From: Styela clava
Taxonomy: Eukaryota; Chordata; Ascidiacea; Stolidobranchia; Styelidae
Assembly (NCBI RefSeq): GCF_964204865.1
Contig: NC_135251.1
Span: 17,794,001-17,858,000, forward strand
Direction of reading: 5' to 3'
Length of the DNA: 64,000 nucleotides
The position numbers were made by a program, and so were the translations under genes. Shown here piece after piece: positions 32,554 to 42,268 of this stretch (positions are counted from its first letter, which is position 1; each line of letters opens with the position of its first letter). The notes under the pieces were generated by a model. That model had not been told where the DNA came from. It saw only the letters and a list, made by a program, of their open reading frames with translations, and did not search any database.

Positions 32554-33912
32554 TTAGTTCGCTGAGAAATTGCCATCTCGAGACTGTAGGTAGATCTTTT
32601 CAGCCTCCATGCAATCTACTTTCAATAATTTTTGGATAGCAAATATAACACTCTCAGGTAATAACACATCCGTTTCGAGTTCATAGTTTATTAGTGACCA
32701 TATGGGGCTGCTGCAGGATTGCATTGATTTAGGTCGAAGATAACTCAACGAATAAGGGTTGAACTTACGAGATGTATGCCGTCGGGTTCTCATTGGGCGA
32801 GGTGCCTCACTGCGCGAGAGTCGGGTCCCTCCCCATCGAGTGAACATTTCAGTACATTGTTTCAGGTATCTCAGCACGTTTTCTTGTTTTTGTTCGTCTT
32901 TGAAGAACATACGAACACAGGCGGCCTCCCACACTCGCTGCATGGCTTTATTGCTAAATCCTCTGTCGAATTGAGTTAGTCTATCTGACTCCCTCTTTCC
33001 ACACCAGATGTCATGTAGGTGGCTTTCGCAATTTCCTGTGATGACGTAATCATAGACTCTTTCTCTCAATTGTTTCTGACGTTCTTCCCTACTGGTCAAT
33101 AATGGTAGTGATATTTCTTCTCTTGTCACAGAGTTGAGACGATTAGATGGTCCAGCACACTCTCCCTTCCAAGCCTCAACCCCCTCAGTTGAAGTTATGG
33201 TTATAAGGTTTGCCATGGATATTGCCCCCTGACACCTGAAGTCTCCTTCTACAGTCATCTCGCCTACCTCTTGTATTTCGTTGTTCGGGGTCGTAGCGTC
33301 GGCCTCACTTTCATCCGGCAACGGTAGCGGCATTTCGACAAAGGGTTTTGTCTTTTCACATGCAAAATACGCTTCCGGATAGTCCATGGGCACTCCATCA
33401 ATGTCGTCGAGATCACTTTCCTCCGATAGCGGAGGGGGACAGCTAGTAATCGAGTGCTTAAGGCTTGGCGGTGAGTAGGCAGGGCTTGGTGGCGAATACG
33501 CAAGGTTCGTCATTTCTCCATCACTTTCTTCCCCATAATCTGCCTCAAACTCTGGCACTGGATTAGTAGTTGAGGTTGCTATTTCGTATGTTGTTGTGGA
33601 CGGCTCTGGCTCGAGGACTTGGTCTGTGGTTGTGGTGGTTATTTCATGGGTCGTGGTAGGATCGCTATCCAACACATACCCAATAGTAAACGTTCCTTTT
33701 TCTGCCTGCTTCTTTAATTGTTTCATCTTCTGTTGTAAGGTCGTCACGATTTGAGTAGTTAAGAGCATTAGTTCAGCCACCTCCGTTATGTCGGCTATAT
33801 TCGTATCCGGTCCAATTAGTGACGATACATGTTTTCTTTGTTGAGTAGTTCCCCAGTTAGCTGTAGTTGTTAACAAAAATACCGATGCAGCTTTTTTATT
33901 CGTGTTTTCCAT
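32554..33912 (-). CDS. Unknown 452-aa protein (ORF X) with CTD-like heptads
   Basis: ATG at 33912, between transposase and env. I recognise no family. Visible features: a short coiled region (about 45-72); Thr-rich repeats (86-116); an acidic Pro/Ser-rich segment with two tandem heptads YSPPSPA-YSPPSLK at 139-152, resembling the RNA polymerase II C-terminal domain repeat YSPTSPS; acidic stretches after it; and a basic cluster rich in Arg (about 372-383) that could be a nuclear signal. The pattern of acidic low-complexity region plus basic cluster fits a nuclear regulator or adaptor, but this is a guess. It follows the transposase by 87 nt, so the two may share a transcript. Confidence 0.6.
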   Translation of the reverse strand: MENTNKKAASVFLLTTTANWGTTQQRKHVSSLIGPDTNIADITEVAELMLLTTQIVTTLQQKMKQLKKQAEKGTFTIGYVLDSDPTTTHEITTTTTDQVLEPEPSTTTYEIATSTTNPVPEFEADYGEESDGEMTNLAYSPPSPAYSPPSLKHSITSCPPPLSEESDLDDIDGVPMDYPEAYFACEKTKPFVEMPLPLPDESEADATTPNNEIQEVGEMTVEGDFRCQGAISMANLITITSTEGVEAWKGECAGPSNRLNSVTREEISLPLLTSREERQKQLRERVYDYVITGNCESHLHDIWCGKRESDRLTQFDRGFSNKAMQRVWEAACVRMFFKDEQKQENVLRYLKQCTEMFTRWGGTRLSRSEAPRPMRTRRHTSRKFNPYSLSYLRPKSMQSCSSPIWSLINYELETDVLLPESVIFAIQKLLKVDCMEAEKIYLQSRDGNFSAN

Positions 33913-33999
33913 AATAAGTCTCTTATAGGATTGTATTGTTAATTCTGTTAAAGTAATATGAACATTGTAACGTAGTTTTTTTTTTTTTTCTTTCCTACT

Positions 34000-34926
34000 T
34001 TAGTTTTCAAGCCTGTTTACATCATACTTTGGATTATTCGCTATTGCCTCTAAAATTTTGGCAAAACGTTCGTGTGGGAGGTGTCTTCTCCTCCATTGAA
34101 ATTCATCTAGGTAAGACGGGATCATTTCCCTTCTTGTCCCATGCATTTTTTTAAATTTTTCTTTCACTCCAGTCCAAAGCCCTTCTACACAATTTGTGGT
34201 TACCCCCTCATCAGTGACATACATCAAGCTATGATTCACTGTTCGATGCGTGTATCCCATTCCCAACTTTTCTATGTCTCTGTAGGACCCAAAACAATCG
34301 CTCCAAATTTCTGAATGTGGTGCAACGTTTGCCTTTATCAATTCTTCCATTGTAGCTTTAGTTCTACCAGTTTCGGGCACTAATTGCAAACATATTTCTT
34401 TGGTTTCCAAACATATAGCCCCCCACAACCAAATAGGCTTGATTTTTCGGGCCCTAAAATTTGAGCATGGCTTTCGTTTGGCTATCAGCGTTTCATCGAT
34501 GCAGACTGTCATTTTTTTGCCACCGATCTTTTTAAAACTCTGAATGAGTTCTGTCGAGCATATTTCTCGTATGAAATGCAACCAATCTACAACAATACGG
34601 GGACTCACATCTATTTCATATACGATTTGTCTCTGCGGTACATCCATGGCCCAACAATATAATAATATCACCAAGTTAACCAGGTCGATTTTACTTCTCT
34701 CGAAAAACGAGTTTTTTCTTATTGTCGTTGTATTACGGCAATTAGCTTTCCTACATCTAAACCTTGCCCCATCGAGCTTGTTTGCCTTATTGATTTCTTC
34801 TACCATGGCGTTTCGACATTTGGGGCAGTTCATGCCGCGAGCGAGTACGCGATGTTCCCGCAAGAATCCTATACAGTCTCGTACATTTGACAAAACCCCA
34901 AGGGCTGCCAGACTCCGGATTTTCAT
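34000..34926 (-). CDS. IS1595/Merlin-type DDE transposase, 308 aa
   Basis: Start chosen at the ATG at 34926 (MKIRSLAALG), about 70 nt after a TATA box. Numbering below is from this Met. N-terminal helix; zinc ribbon C34-x2-C37...C58-x4-C63 (the IS1595-type CPKC ribbon); a helix-turn-helix-like region (about 85-125); then an ISXO2-like DDE domain with D144 (CIDET), D210 (WSDCFGSY) and E248 (NCVEGLW), followed by Lys residues in the VKEKFKK helix. These enzymes cut at short inverted repeats and make 8-9-bp duplications, as seen at this element's ends. It has no relation to retroviral integrase domains. It occupies the integrase slot when the element is read as a circle. Confidence 0.9.
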   Translation of the reverse strand: MKIRSLAALGVLSNVRDCIGFLREHRVLARGMNCPKCRNAMVEEINKANKLDGARFRCRKANCRNTTTIRKNSFFERSKIDLVNLVILLYCWAMDVPQRQIVYEIDVSPRIVVDWLHFIREICSTELIQSFKKIGGKKMTVCIDETLIAKRKPCSNFRARKIKPIWLWGAICLETKEICLQLVPETGRTKATMEELIKANVAPHSEIWSDCFGSYRDIEKLGMGYTHRTVNHSLMYVTDEGVTTNCVEGLWTGVKEKFKKMHGTRREMIPSYLDEFQWRRRHLPHERFAKILEAIANNPKYDVNRLEN

Positions 34927-34992
34927 ATCGCTGGTTGGTCCGGTACCTATCAATAAAATTCAGAATGTCAATTTCTCGTGTGGTTAAATTCA

Positions 34993-34999
34993 TTTTATA
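34993..34999 (-). promoter_or_regulatory. TATA box for the transposase
   Basis: TATAAAA in transcript sense, 66-72 nt before the transposase ATG. That leaves room for a 5' leader of about 40 nt. Confidence 0.6.
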
Positions 35000-35071
35000 T
35001 TCTTCTTATCTACTCATCGTTAGTTCATGACGCATGAAATTCATCGTTAATAGCATTATTTATGTATTAGA

Positions 35072-35129
35072 TATTGTCCGTATTCCCTAGACAATTGAAT
35101 GTATTGTCCGTATTCCCTAGACAATTGAA
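35072..35129. repeat. Two tandem 28-bp repeats beside the right end
   Basis: Identical copies at 35072-35099 and 35102-35129. Each contains the interrupted palindrome ATTGTC...GACAAT. They lie between the right inverted repeat and the transposase promoter, so they may bind the transposase or an autoregulator. No clear copy was seen at the left end, where pol coding sequence begins. Confidence 0.75.
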
Positions 35130-35149
35130 AGTGTCGGTTAAGTTATTAG

Positions 35150-35174
35150 CTACGTTGTTTAGTGAACATGCGCC
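35150..35174 (-). repeat. Right terminal inverted repeat
   Basis: 25 bp. Read inward on the minus strand it begins GGC and contains GTTCAC and CAACGTAG at the same spacing as the left end (18/25 identical). Confidence 0.9.
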
Positions 35175-35182
35175 TACAAATC
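35175..35182. repeat. Target-site duplication, right copy (TACAAATC)
   Basis: Identical to 20467-20474 and directly adjacent to the right inverted repeat. It fixes the element's boundary to the base. Confidence 0.93.
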
Positions 35183-35489
35183 TTGGGTAAGTCACTAATA
35201 TTCGGGTGAGAGCGAAAAGATTATCGAAGATTTTGTTGAAATAAGTCACATTAGGAACAATTTAAGCAGTGAGGCAAATTTAATAATGCGAATTAATCAG
35301 CAAATATACTTGTTGGTACCGGTATAGCACTTATGTTCTAGTATATGCTAGGACTTACAACAAAGAAATAGCCATACGAAAATTGTATGCTTATATTACT
35401 CAACATTAAGCATAGACAAAGAATAACTAGTATATCGTAGTGGTAGCACAGTTTGGATATTTTTCAATCTTTTGACAATACAACTAAAA

Positions 35490-35790
35490 GTTATTACCTT
35501 GCTAACTATCATCTCATCGCTGGCGCATGTAATCAATTACAATCTAGTACCGGCATCTCAGCGTTACAAGTTGAGCCAAAATACTCCTGGCAGAAAACTG
35601 AAATTTCAGAGTAAGCTTCCACGCGAATTAATTTTGCACTCAAATTCAACTTCTATTTATAGTATCGAAATAAATGGAATACTTAAATTTCACCAAGCTA
35701 CTCGACAAATAAAGCGACAAAATTATAACAAAATGACCGAATGTTGAGAATTGGTTCTTTATGCCGCTGAAGCGAATGTGGACTGTAACT
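35490..35790 (-). pseudogene. Remnant of a duplicated 3' flank of the cysteine-rich gene
   Basis: This stretch resembles the sequence just past the stop of the terminal exon at 42269 (shared CCTTGCTAACTAT, ATCTCAG, and CACCAA/CGCCAA-CTACT..ACAAA). Its right part (GACCGAATGTTGA..TTTATGCCGCT) matches 37060-37095, beside the exon at 37133. No repeat-coding exon remains here. It looks like the tail of a third or fourth duplicated unit. Confidence 0.5.
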
Positions 35791-35842
35791 GAGATTTTTC
35801 GCGTCAATCAACCCCTTTGTGTTAATAGTATGACTATTATTA

Positions 35843-36210
35843 CCGTGTTTCCCCGAAAATAAGACCTACCCTGAAAATAAGACCTAGCCTGAATTTTATA
35901 AATGATTTTATTACAAGCCCTCCCCTTAAAATAAGTTCTAGCCAATAGCACGAATTTTTTTTGATTTAGTTGATAGCAAGAAATGTCTCCTACAGGTGCG
36001 TGAGAGAGGAAAACGTGTTATTTATAAGAACAGTAAGCGGGTATCGGTTTTCATATTTTATATATTTGAAAATCTCGTAATTCTCTCGTAAACTTTGTAA
36101 TTTTGTTTTTGTTAAATGAAAATATAAGACATCCCCCGAAAATAAGCGCTAGTGGTAATTTTCGAAGGAAAATTGAAATAAGACCCGGTCTTGTTTTTGG
36201 GGAAACACGG
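35843..36210. mobile_element. MITE with CCGTGTTTCCCC ends and TA duplication
   Basis: 368 bp. Inverted ends CCGTGTTTCCCCGAAAATAAG / the complement of CTTGTTTTTGGGGAAACACGG, flanked by TA on both sides. Internal repeats of 'AAAATAAGACCTA' occur near the left end. The end sequence is of a type I recall as widespread in animal genomes. Non-coding. Confidence 0.75.
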
Positions 36211-36410
36211 TATACGTACGTTATCGGAGTAAACCCCAACTGACTACTTCAGAGGTCAATAAGCACACAATCGATTATATTGCCAATGTTCGTATATTGT
36301 AAAGTTGCACGATCGAATTGAATCCATTCAGATATATTGAAATATACACTCAAATCTTAATACCAGTTATATGGTTGAATTCCAGTAATAATGCAAAAAC
36401 ATGAAAAACA

Positions 36411-36604
36411 CTATGCTGGATGCCGGAAACACGTCACAGATCGGTCGATACCATCCGGGAGATTGCTAAATGGCCTATTTTCAGGAGTTAAATAACAGTA
36501 AAATCCATAGTTATATTCCACATTCGCTACTTCCCCAAAAAGCAAAAACAAGTTAGCTTGCAAATTTTTTAAATTATGTAAGGCCCGACATCCGAGAGTT
36601 GAAT
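36411..36604 (-). CDS. Possible orphan terminal exon, unknown
   Basis: After an acceptor (TTGTTTTCAG in transcript sense) a 63-codon frame with three cysteines runs to a stop (…TLGCRALHNLKNL…TCFRHPA). It needs a donor exon of phase 1. Exon 7 of the neighbouring cysteine-rich gene is phase 2, so it does not fit as a further alternative end of that gene. Could be a relic or chance frame. Confidence 0.3.
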
Positions 36605-37132
36605 CTGAAAACAACAAAAAAATTAGTAAACGACATTGATACGACAGTAGTATATAGTTACTATACGACATCGTGAATAAATGGCCTAATCAAACGAGAG
36701 AAGCTAAGTCGCGTTATGAGAGAAATAAAATACAAGAACAAATATTTCAAAGGATTCCCTACGGTGTCTTGGAATTCTCCTCATTGGAGAAATGAGATGG
36801 CAATAAAACATTGAAGCAAAATGGCGATCACAAGTAAGGAAGGGAATTAAGTTTTGAAAAATTACGAATTTTATACGTAGGGAATTTAAGTGGAAGAATG
36901 GTTCTGATGTTTAAGCTGTAAAATGACCAAATCGAAATGTAAAGTCTATTTTGAAAGCTGTAATAAGAAAGTAATAATGGACTCCTGTACAATTGGATCA
37001 TTGAATGAATTGACTGGTTATTGGTCCATTGAATACTTAAAATTCAACCTGTATCAAACGAAATGACCTAATGTTGAAAATTGGGTATTTATGCCGCTAT
37101 TTTGGTTTCCACGCAGGATGGGTTTCAATTAC

Positions 37133-37577
37133 CTAAGGTTGCCTGCACTCCAGTCTGCAAGCGTTCGATGAATCGTTGCAATCAACACCAGATCCTCCGC
37201 ATTCCAATCGCCACGAATTTACTTCGTTTGTGCAATCAACACCGGTGCCTCCGCATTCCACTTCAAAAGCATTGGCTTCATCTGAGCAGTCAATGCCCGT
37301 TCCGCCGCATTCAACTTTGTAAGAATTTGTTGCATCAGAACAATCCACGCCGTTTCCGCCACACTCATCTTTGTAAGAATTTGCAGGGTCTTTACAATCT
37401 ACGCCATTTCCACCGCATTCCACTAAATGAGAATTATTTGGGTCCGTACAATCAGTTGGTGGTTTCTGGGTTGTTGTGAACAGATTATAAAATATAAGAA
37501 ATTGCAGGAGGTTGTTTACACGCTGACATGTTGGTGTAGGTCCGTTCCATCGACATCCGCCTGTTGCAGCTATACAT
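37133..37577 (-). CDS. Alternative terminal exon (8c) of the cysteine-rich secreted protein gene, or paralogous gene end
   Basis: The acceptor is at 37578-37579. The frame opens with CIAATGGCRWNGPTPTCQ, the closing half of a sushi (CCP) domain. A hydrophobic stretch and six 18-residue repeats (consensus G-V-D-C-x-D-x-x-N-S-x-K-V-E-C-G-G) follow, ending in its own stop. It starts in the same phase as exon 8a (44335-44740), so it could be spliced to the same upstream exon. No separate upstream sushi exon is visible near it. Confidence 0.6.
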
Positions 37578-38208
37578 CTATGCAAGAAATAGAAACATGT
37601 TAGTCATTCATTTTAAACAGAGTGAATTTTGTAACTACTAGACCTATCTTATTTGCTTGGGTAAAGGCGTAAGTGATTTTTGCCTAGGCCCTTCGTTTAT
37701 CGTCATTGGGTGCGCGTGCCTTGTGCTGTGCATTATTATTTCATTAAGAATGCGCCCACAGAACCGAGCTTGTTGGTAGATGTGGAACTTTTGTATGCAT
37801 GTTTGCGGTTATCTGCATATTCAGTACTCGTTTTTGCGTATGACTGTGTTACCGATCAGTAGATCGCGTGCTATTTTGAAGATTTTAGTCGATCGCAGGC
37901 GAAAGCAGGTTGGCCACCCCTGATCTACATAAACTTATTAGCATGTTTATTTAATTCGCGTGGATCCCAAACAGTGTTCCCTCTAAGAAAATATTACACT
38001 GCGCAATTTTTTGTTTTAGTGAGCATGAATATGTTAAGGCTGAGCAGAGTCCTAAATGATTTACAAACTTTATAGATATTACAACAACAATATGTTATCA
38101 GAATACGTACGTACACAATCAACTCAAAAAGCTTTTCCTTGTTTTCGTGATTTCCTAATCCTAATACACTTTGTCCATGTTTATTACTGGCCCGCGGGCA
38201 ACGACCCG

Positions 38209-39135
38209 CAGGGTTGCCAGATCTCAGCGATCGAAAAAAGCCAAATCAAGAAACAAAAAAAGCCAACAATTTACCAAGTACAAAAGCTTCATGATTAGTC
38301 AGATTTAAGCCCCTGGCAACGTACTGATGATGATGAAGACGTAAAGCCATCATGTCATTCAGTGAGGCACACAAATACAAAGTAAAGTTCCTATAGAACT
38401 GTAGAAGGTGAAATAAATATCAAGTGGACAGAATTATTTTACCATTCAATATATACAAGACAGGGTGCCGCTTCAGCATGTAATATACCTACATGTTTCT
38501 ACTTAAACTTGTAATATACCCCAAAAAATTCTCCCTATATTGTATCTTCCTATAGAAAAAATTTCACCTATTAAATTTATAAATCATCAATTTTATTAAA
38601 AAATTATCTAACCCCGTGCCGCTCACAGGTGGACCACTGACAGACTGATATCTAATTCAGTAATTTTATTACTGCAATTGCAGAATTGAACTAGAGCTCA
38701 CATAAACCATATCAGGCATAATGAAAATTGAGTTATACAATTACTTTTTGGAAACAGAGCCAAAAACTGACAAATAACACGCAAAACTATAAAAACCAGG
38801 CAATGTTTACAACCCCGCTTGAACATCTGTCTGAGCAGCTGCAGAAACTGCAATTATTTCTTATTGGGTATGGTTAAGAGTTAATGTAACAAACAAGGAA
38901 ATCGATGCTTCAGGAAATCCTGATGTTAAGTAGCTAAGTACAGGTAATAGGCTATTGTTCAGTTGTTGAACACTAAATATTGTATTTCATATGATTTTAA
39001 TAATAGACACTAGAATAGACTTGAAAAAAGCCAAAAAAACGCCAAAGAGCAAAACGGAAATTCTGACGCCAAACGCGTTTGAAAAAAGCCAAAATTGGCA
39101 AATTTGGCGTTAAAAAAGCCAATATGGCAACCCTG
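38209..39135. mobile_element. Non-autonomous hAT-type element
   Basis: 927 bp with CAGGGTTGCCA / TGGCAACCCTG inverted ends and a perfect 8-bp duplication ACGACCCG (38201-38208, 39136-39143). The ends and duplication size are those of hAT elements. The interior has many 'AAAAAAGCCAA' runs near both ends and no transposase. Confidence 0.9.
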
Positions 39136-39376
39136 ACGACCCGCGCTAGCATTGTGAGCTTGGCTTAAAATATGCTTCAGAAGAAATCCAGGTACTTGGA
39201 TGTAACAGACACGTGTGTGACATCACGATGAACCGGGGACAAAAATACTTGTGAAACATGAAACGGGCATTCTAGCGAGGCGTTAGAAAGTATGGCGAGC
39301 CACGCGTTGAAAACGCAATGTTACAGGTGCGCGAGAATGAGATTTTACTGCGCAAACGGTCTGGTGGTACTGCGCA

Positions 39377-39631
39377 TTGCGCAGTCGTTTGAACTATCAT
39401 TTTCATAAAATCGGACTCCACGACAATGGACTTTGTGACACATGCTTGGAAAACGAAACCGTCGAACATTTAATATTACATTGTCTCCGCTATGACTTCC
39501 CAAAATCATTTTTAATTAATCATTGCAAAGAACTAAATATATGCCCCGTAAATCTTATTAATTTACTAACAAATCCCAGAGTTTTATCTTTTGTTATAGA
39601 ATACGTCCTCATAACGGGTCGAAGCATTTGA
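39377..39631 (+). pseudogene. 3' fragment of a non-LTR retrotransposon
   Basis: The frame reads RLNYHFHKIGLHDNGLCDTC then ENETVEHLILHC, ending ITGRSI. This is the 'G-L-x-x-H-x-H-K-I-G ... C-x2-C...H...C' block found downstream of reverse transcriptase/RNase H in Jockey- or I-like LINEs. Only the last part is present. No reverse transcriptase was found upstream, so it is a 5'-truncated copy. Confidence 0.55.
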
Positions 39632-42268
39632 ACACACAACGCGAAATATCGTAGTCCTGGAGCACAAAACTAAACTAGTTATAAGCACCATTGAAATAAT
39701 AATTACGAAGTAAAATTTCAAGAACAACAAGAAAGCAATGCTCAAATATATGGGCACGGGAGTCAAAACGAATTTTTCCCTCCACAATTCCTACCAAAAT
39801 CATATTCTGAACAAAGCAAGAACTGTGGAACAGATACGGTAACTTCCCAGTACCTGTATCAGGGTATCGCTACCCGGACTGTTCAGGGAAGCCCGCAAAA
39901 GAATGACTACTTGCAAAATAACGGTAAAATAGGATTAAAAAAGAGATTTTTTCTGCTCTTGGATACCTACTTGATGGAATTCATTGATAAAGATACTTGG
40001 AAGCCACGGGACGTTTTGGCAATATATTGAAAAATCTCAATTAGGTATTAAAATGTTTGACGAGAATGAGGTTGCAGTTGTGAAAGACTTTTCCGGGATA
40101 TTTGAGGTTGATGCACAGCTTGAAAATGTGGCAAAACATGTTTTTTCACGACTCTTTCCAAATAATCCTATCAATAAGATTGCTGTTCGCCTATGAAAAA
40201 TTCCAAAACAGAAGAACTGAATGGCATTTTATTCCAGTCAGAATAACAACATCCTACCGTATTCAATAAATGTTTTGGCACAGAACAAGAACGAAATGAC
40301 ATTCTACGAAGCAACAAAGCACTGCAATAAATGTGACGACAAATAAATCTTGTCAGAAAAAATTTATACAAATTGTTCTTGCTTCGCTCACTTAAGCATC
40401 ATAGTAAAATGCAATGTATCAGTTGAGTGTTATACTAAGTATATAATACGTACGAGTTTATGAAGATAAGAGAGAAGAAATGATAAAAATAAAACAGATG
40501 ATGGTATTGCAAGGATAAGGTTATCTCATTTTATCCGAATACAGCATTGATACATCTATTAGAATTTCGATAAGATTCTTTTATTTTCGATCTTATATAC
40601 ACATGTATCGAGAGGTCGCCGGTTAATGAAGGCGAGATCTATTGCTTACTAAAGAGACAGTCCTCAATAGACGTTGGTTATTTAAAATCCGGTACACGGG
40701 GATAGCCTATATAAAAAGTGAATCAAACAAACAATTTTGAACAATAGGCTTTATGAGAAATGTGGTCACTAAAGATTAAATTTTTATTTTATAGTAGTTT
40801 TGATCAGATTTCGTTATTTTTATCCAGAAGCATGGCAAAGTTCAGTTTGTTTACATATTTTACCTCACCTTTTATAATATAACTAGACCATAAATTTTTA
40901 TGGATCGATTTTTAATGTCTCGAGGTTTGCAATTTTTGCGCGGAAGCTGAATATGAAATTTCTACATTCTACTAATGATCACGGCGTATTCGCTGAATCA
41001 ATTGTTTTGTTAGAGTGCTGCGGCGAATGGATTTTAGAGTCTAGACCAGAAGTTTACAAAAAACTTTTGAATATTTTTACCCCTAAATCGAATTACCAAA
41101 AGCTCAATTATCCCTTCTACAAAATGAAATTTCTAGTGCACAATTTATTCAATTTGATAGCAACAAAAACATGGGAATCCATAAAAACAGCAGCGTCCTG
41201 ATTTAATCTCAGTGGGTGACAATGTTTCTGCGATATCAAACGTTCAAACCTAGGCTCATATCATCGCCATTCATGAGCTTGTTTCGATATTTTGTTTTTA
41301 ATATTAATACCTTTTTCGAAAGGTCGATTTATTCATGTTGAGGGCCAACCCGAAATTGTAGGCGGACACTATCTTCTACATTTCACGAACGCCCATTGCA
41401 AATTCTAATCCATCCTCAATAGGCTGGAGTTGTGCTTGCTCAGCGTATTCTACAATCTGTAGTACGGCGAAACAAATATTTGGTATTATGTATCTACTAT
41501 GTAGAGACATTCTTCATATCAATATCGCCTGAATTTCCCCTTGAAAACATCATATTACTCCCCTGAGGGTAATTATCCTCGGTTTGGGAACCACCGGTCT
41601 ACTCTAGACGAAAGAACAGTAGCGACCTGCTTTTGGTTATTCTGCAGGATACTCCTGGTTTGGAAATAGCTAATTGTAACTGAGCAGCAGTTACAGGATG
41701 TTACACGGTATGTGGTATTATTTAAACGTGTATTCGGCCTACGCTTTCCGGGGTAAAGGTATATAGATGGTTAACAACCAAAAACGCCTCAATACCCGGA
41801 GTAGTTCCTGTAACTATTTATTACACGAACTTCTCCGCTGTTTACGTTCAATTATAATTTTATATGAAACAACTAATTTCCTTGCTAACTATTCCCATAT
41901 GAGAACTTTCAGAAGTGGATTGGTTATCATCTTATCTTGGGCGCAGGAAAACAATACCCCCACAGTACCGACATCTCAGAGCCACCGATTTAGCGAAAAA
42001 TATTTCTTAATATTGGCAGAATACCGAAATGTCAGAATAAGTTCCCACAAGGAAATACCATGCACTTTAGTTTTCAAAAATCAATTCACAAAAATTTGAG
42101 TCCTTTTTTTATTCTCGTAAGTAAAGAAAAATATCTAAACAAACTGAATTTCGCCAATCTACTTAACAAACAGAGCGCAGTTGACCAAAACTATGTCAAA
42201 AATGTATTTATGCTGAAATTATAAGTTTATGCACCATTTTTTATTTTTCCGCGAAGGATGTTTTATGA
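39632..42268. other. Intergenic or intronic stretch between repeat-bearing terminal exons
   Basis: No exon is supported. The part at about 41870-42200 is the 3' flank of the exon at 42269 and is duplicated around 35.5-35.8 kb. Short open frames (39984-40196, 40953-41201) carry no recognised motif. Confidence 0.5.

Larger units (their letters stand above)
20475..35174 (-). mobile_element. Transposase-bounded retrovirus-like element, 14.7 kb
   Basis: Seen: inverted repeats at both ends, a perfect 8-bp duplication outside them and, between them on one strand, a DDE transposase, an unknown 452-aa ORF, an Env-like glycoprotein, one LTR-like control region with a primer-binding site, Gag and Pol. 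No second LTR was found by eye at either end, and no integrase domain is present. The gene order is a circular permutation of a retrovirus opened between pol and the integrase position. Pol ends 55 nt from the left end and the transposase ATG is 248 nt from the right end, so joining the ends gives a compact genome. All main ORFs are intact, suggesting a recent insertion. Inferred: RNA-based replication through a circular one-LTR DNA that is inserted by the transposase. The alternative, a DNA transposon that captured a retroviral circle once, is not excluded. Confidence 0.9.

Noticed and set aside
34787..34993. Upstream ATG at 34993 as the transposase start
   Set aside because: It opens a different frame that overlaps the transposase. 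The ATG at 34926 follows the TATA box at a better distance and leads directly into the family's N-terminal region.
20475..35174. Two independent elements (a Merlin transposon and a separate retrovirus) lying side by side
   Set aside because: Only one pair of TIRs and one duplication were found, all genes share a strand, and joining the ends restores retroviral gene order. A nested insertion would leave its own LTR pair and duplication.
37081..37479. Plus-strand Leu/Arg/His-rich ORFs (also 42229-42780 and 44264-44689)
   Set aside because: They are antisense shadows of the cysteine-repeat exons.
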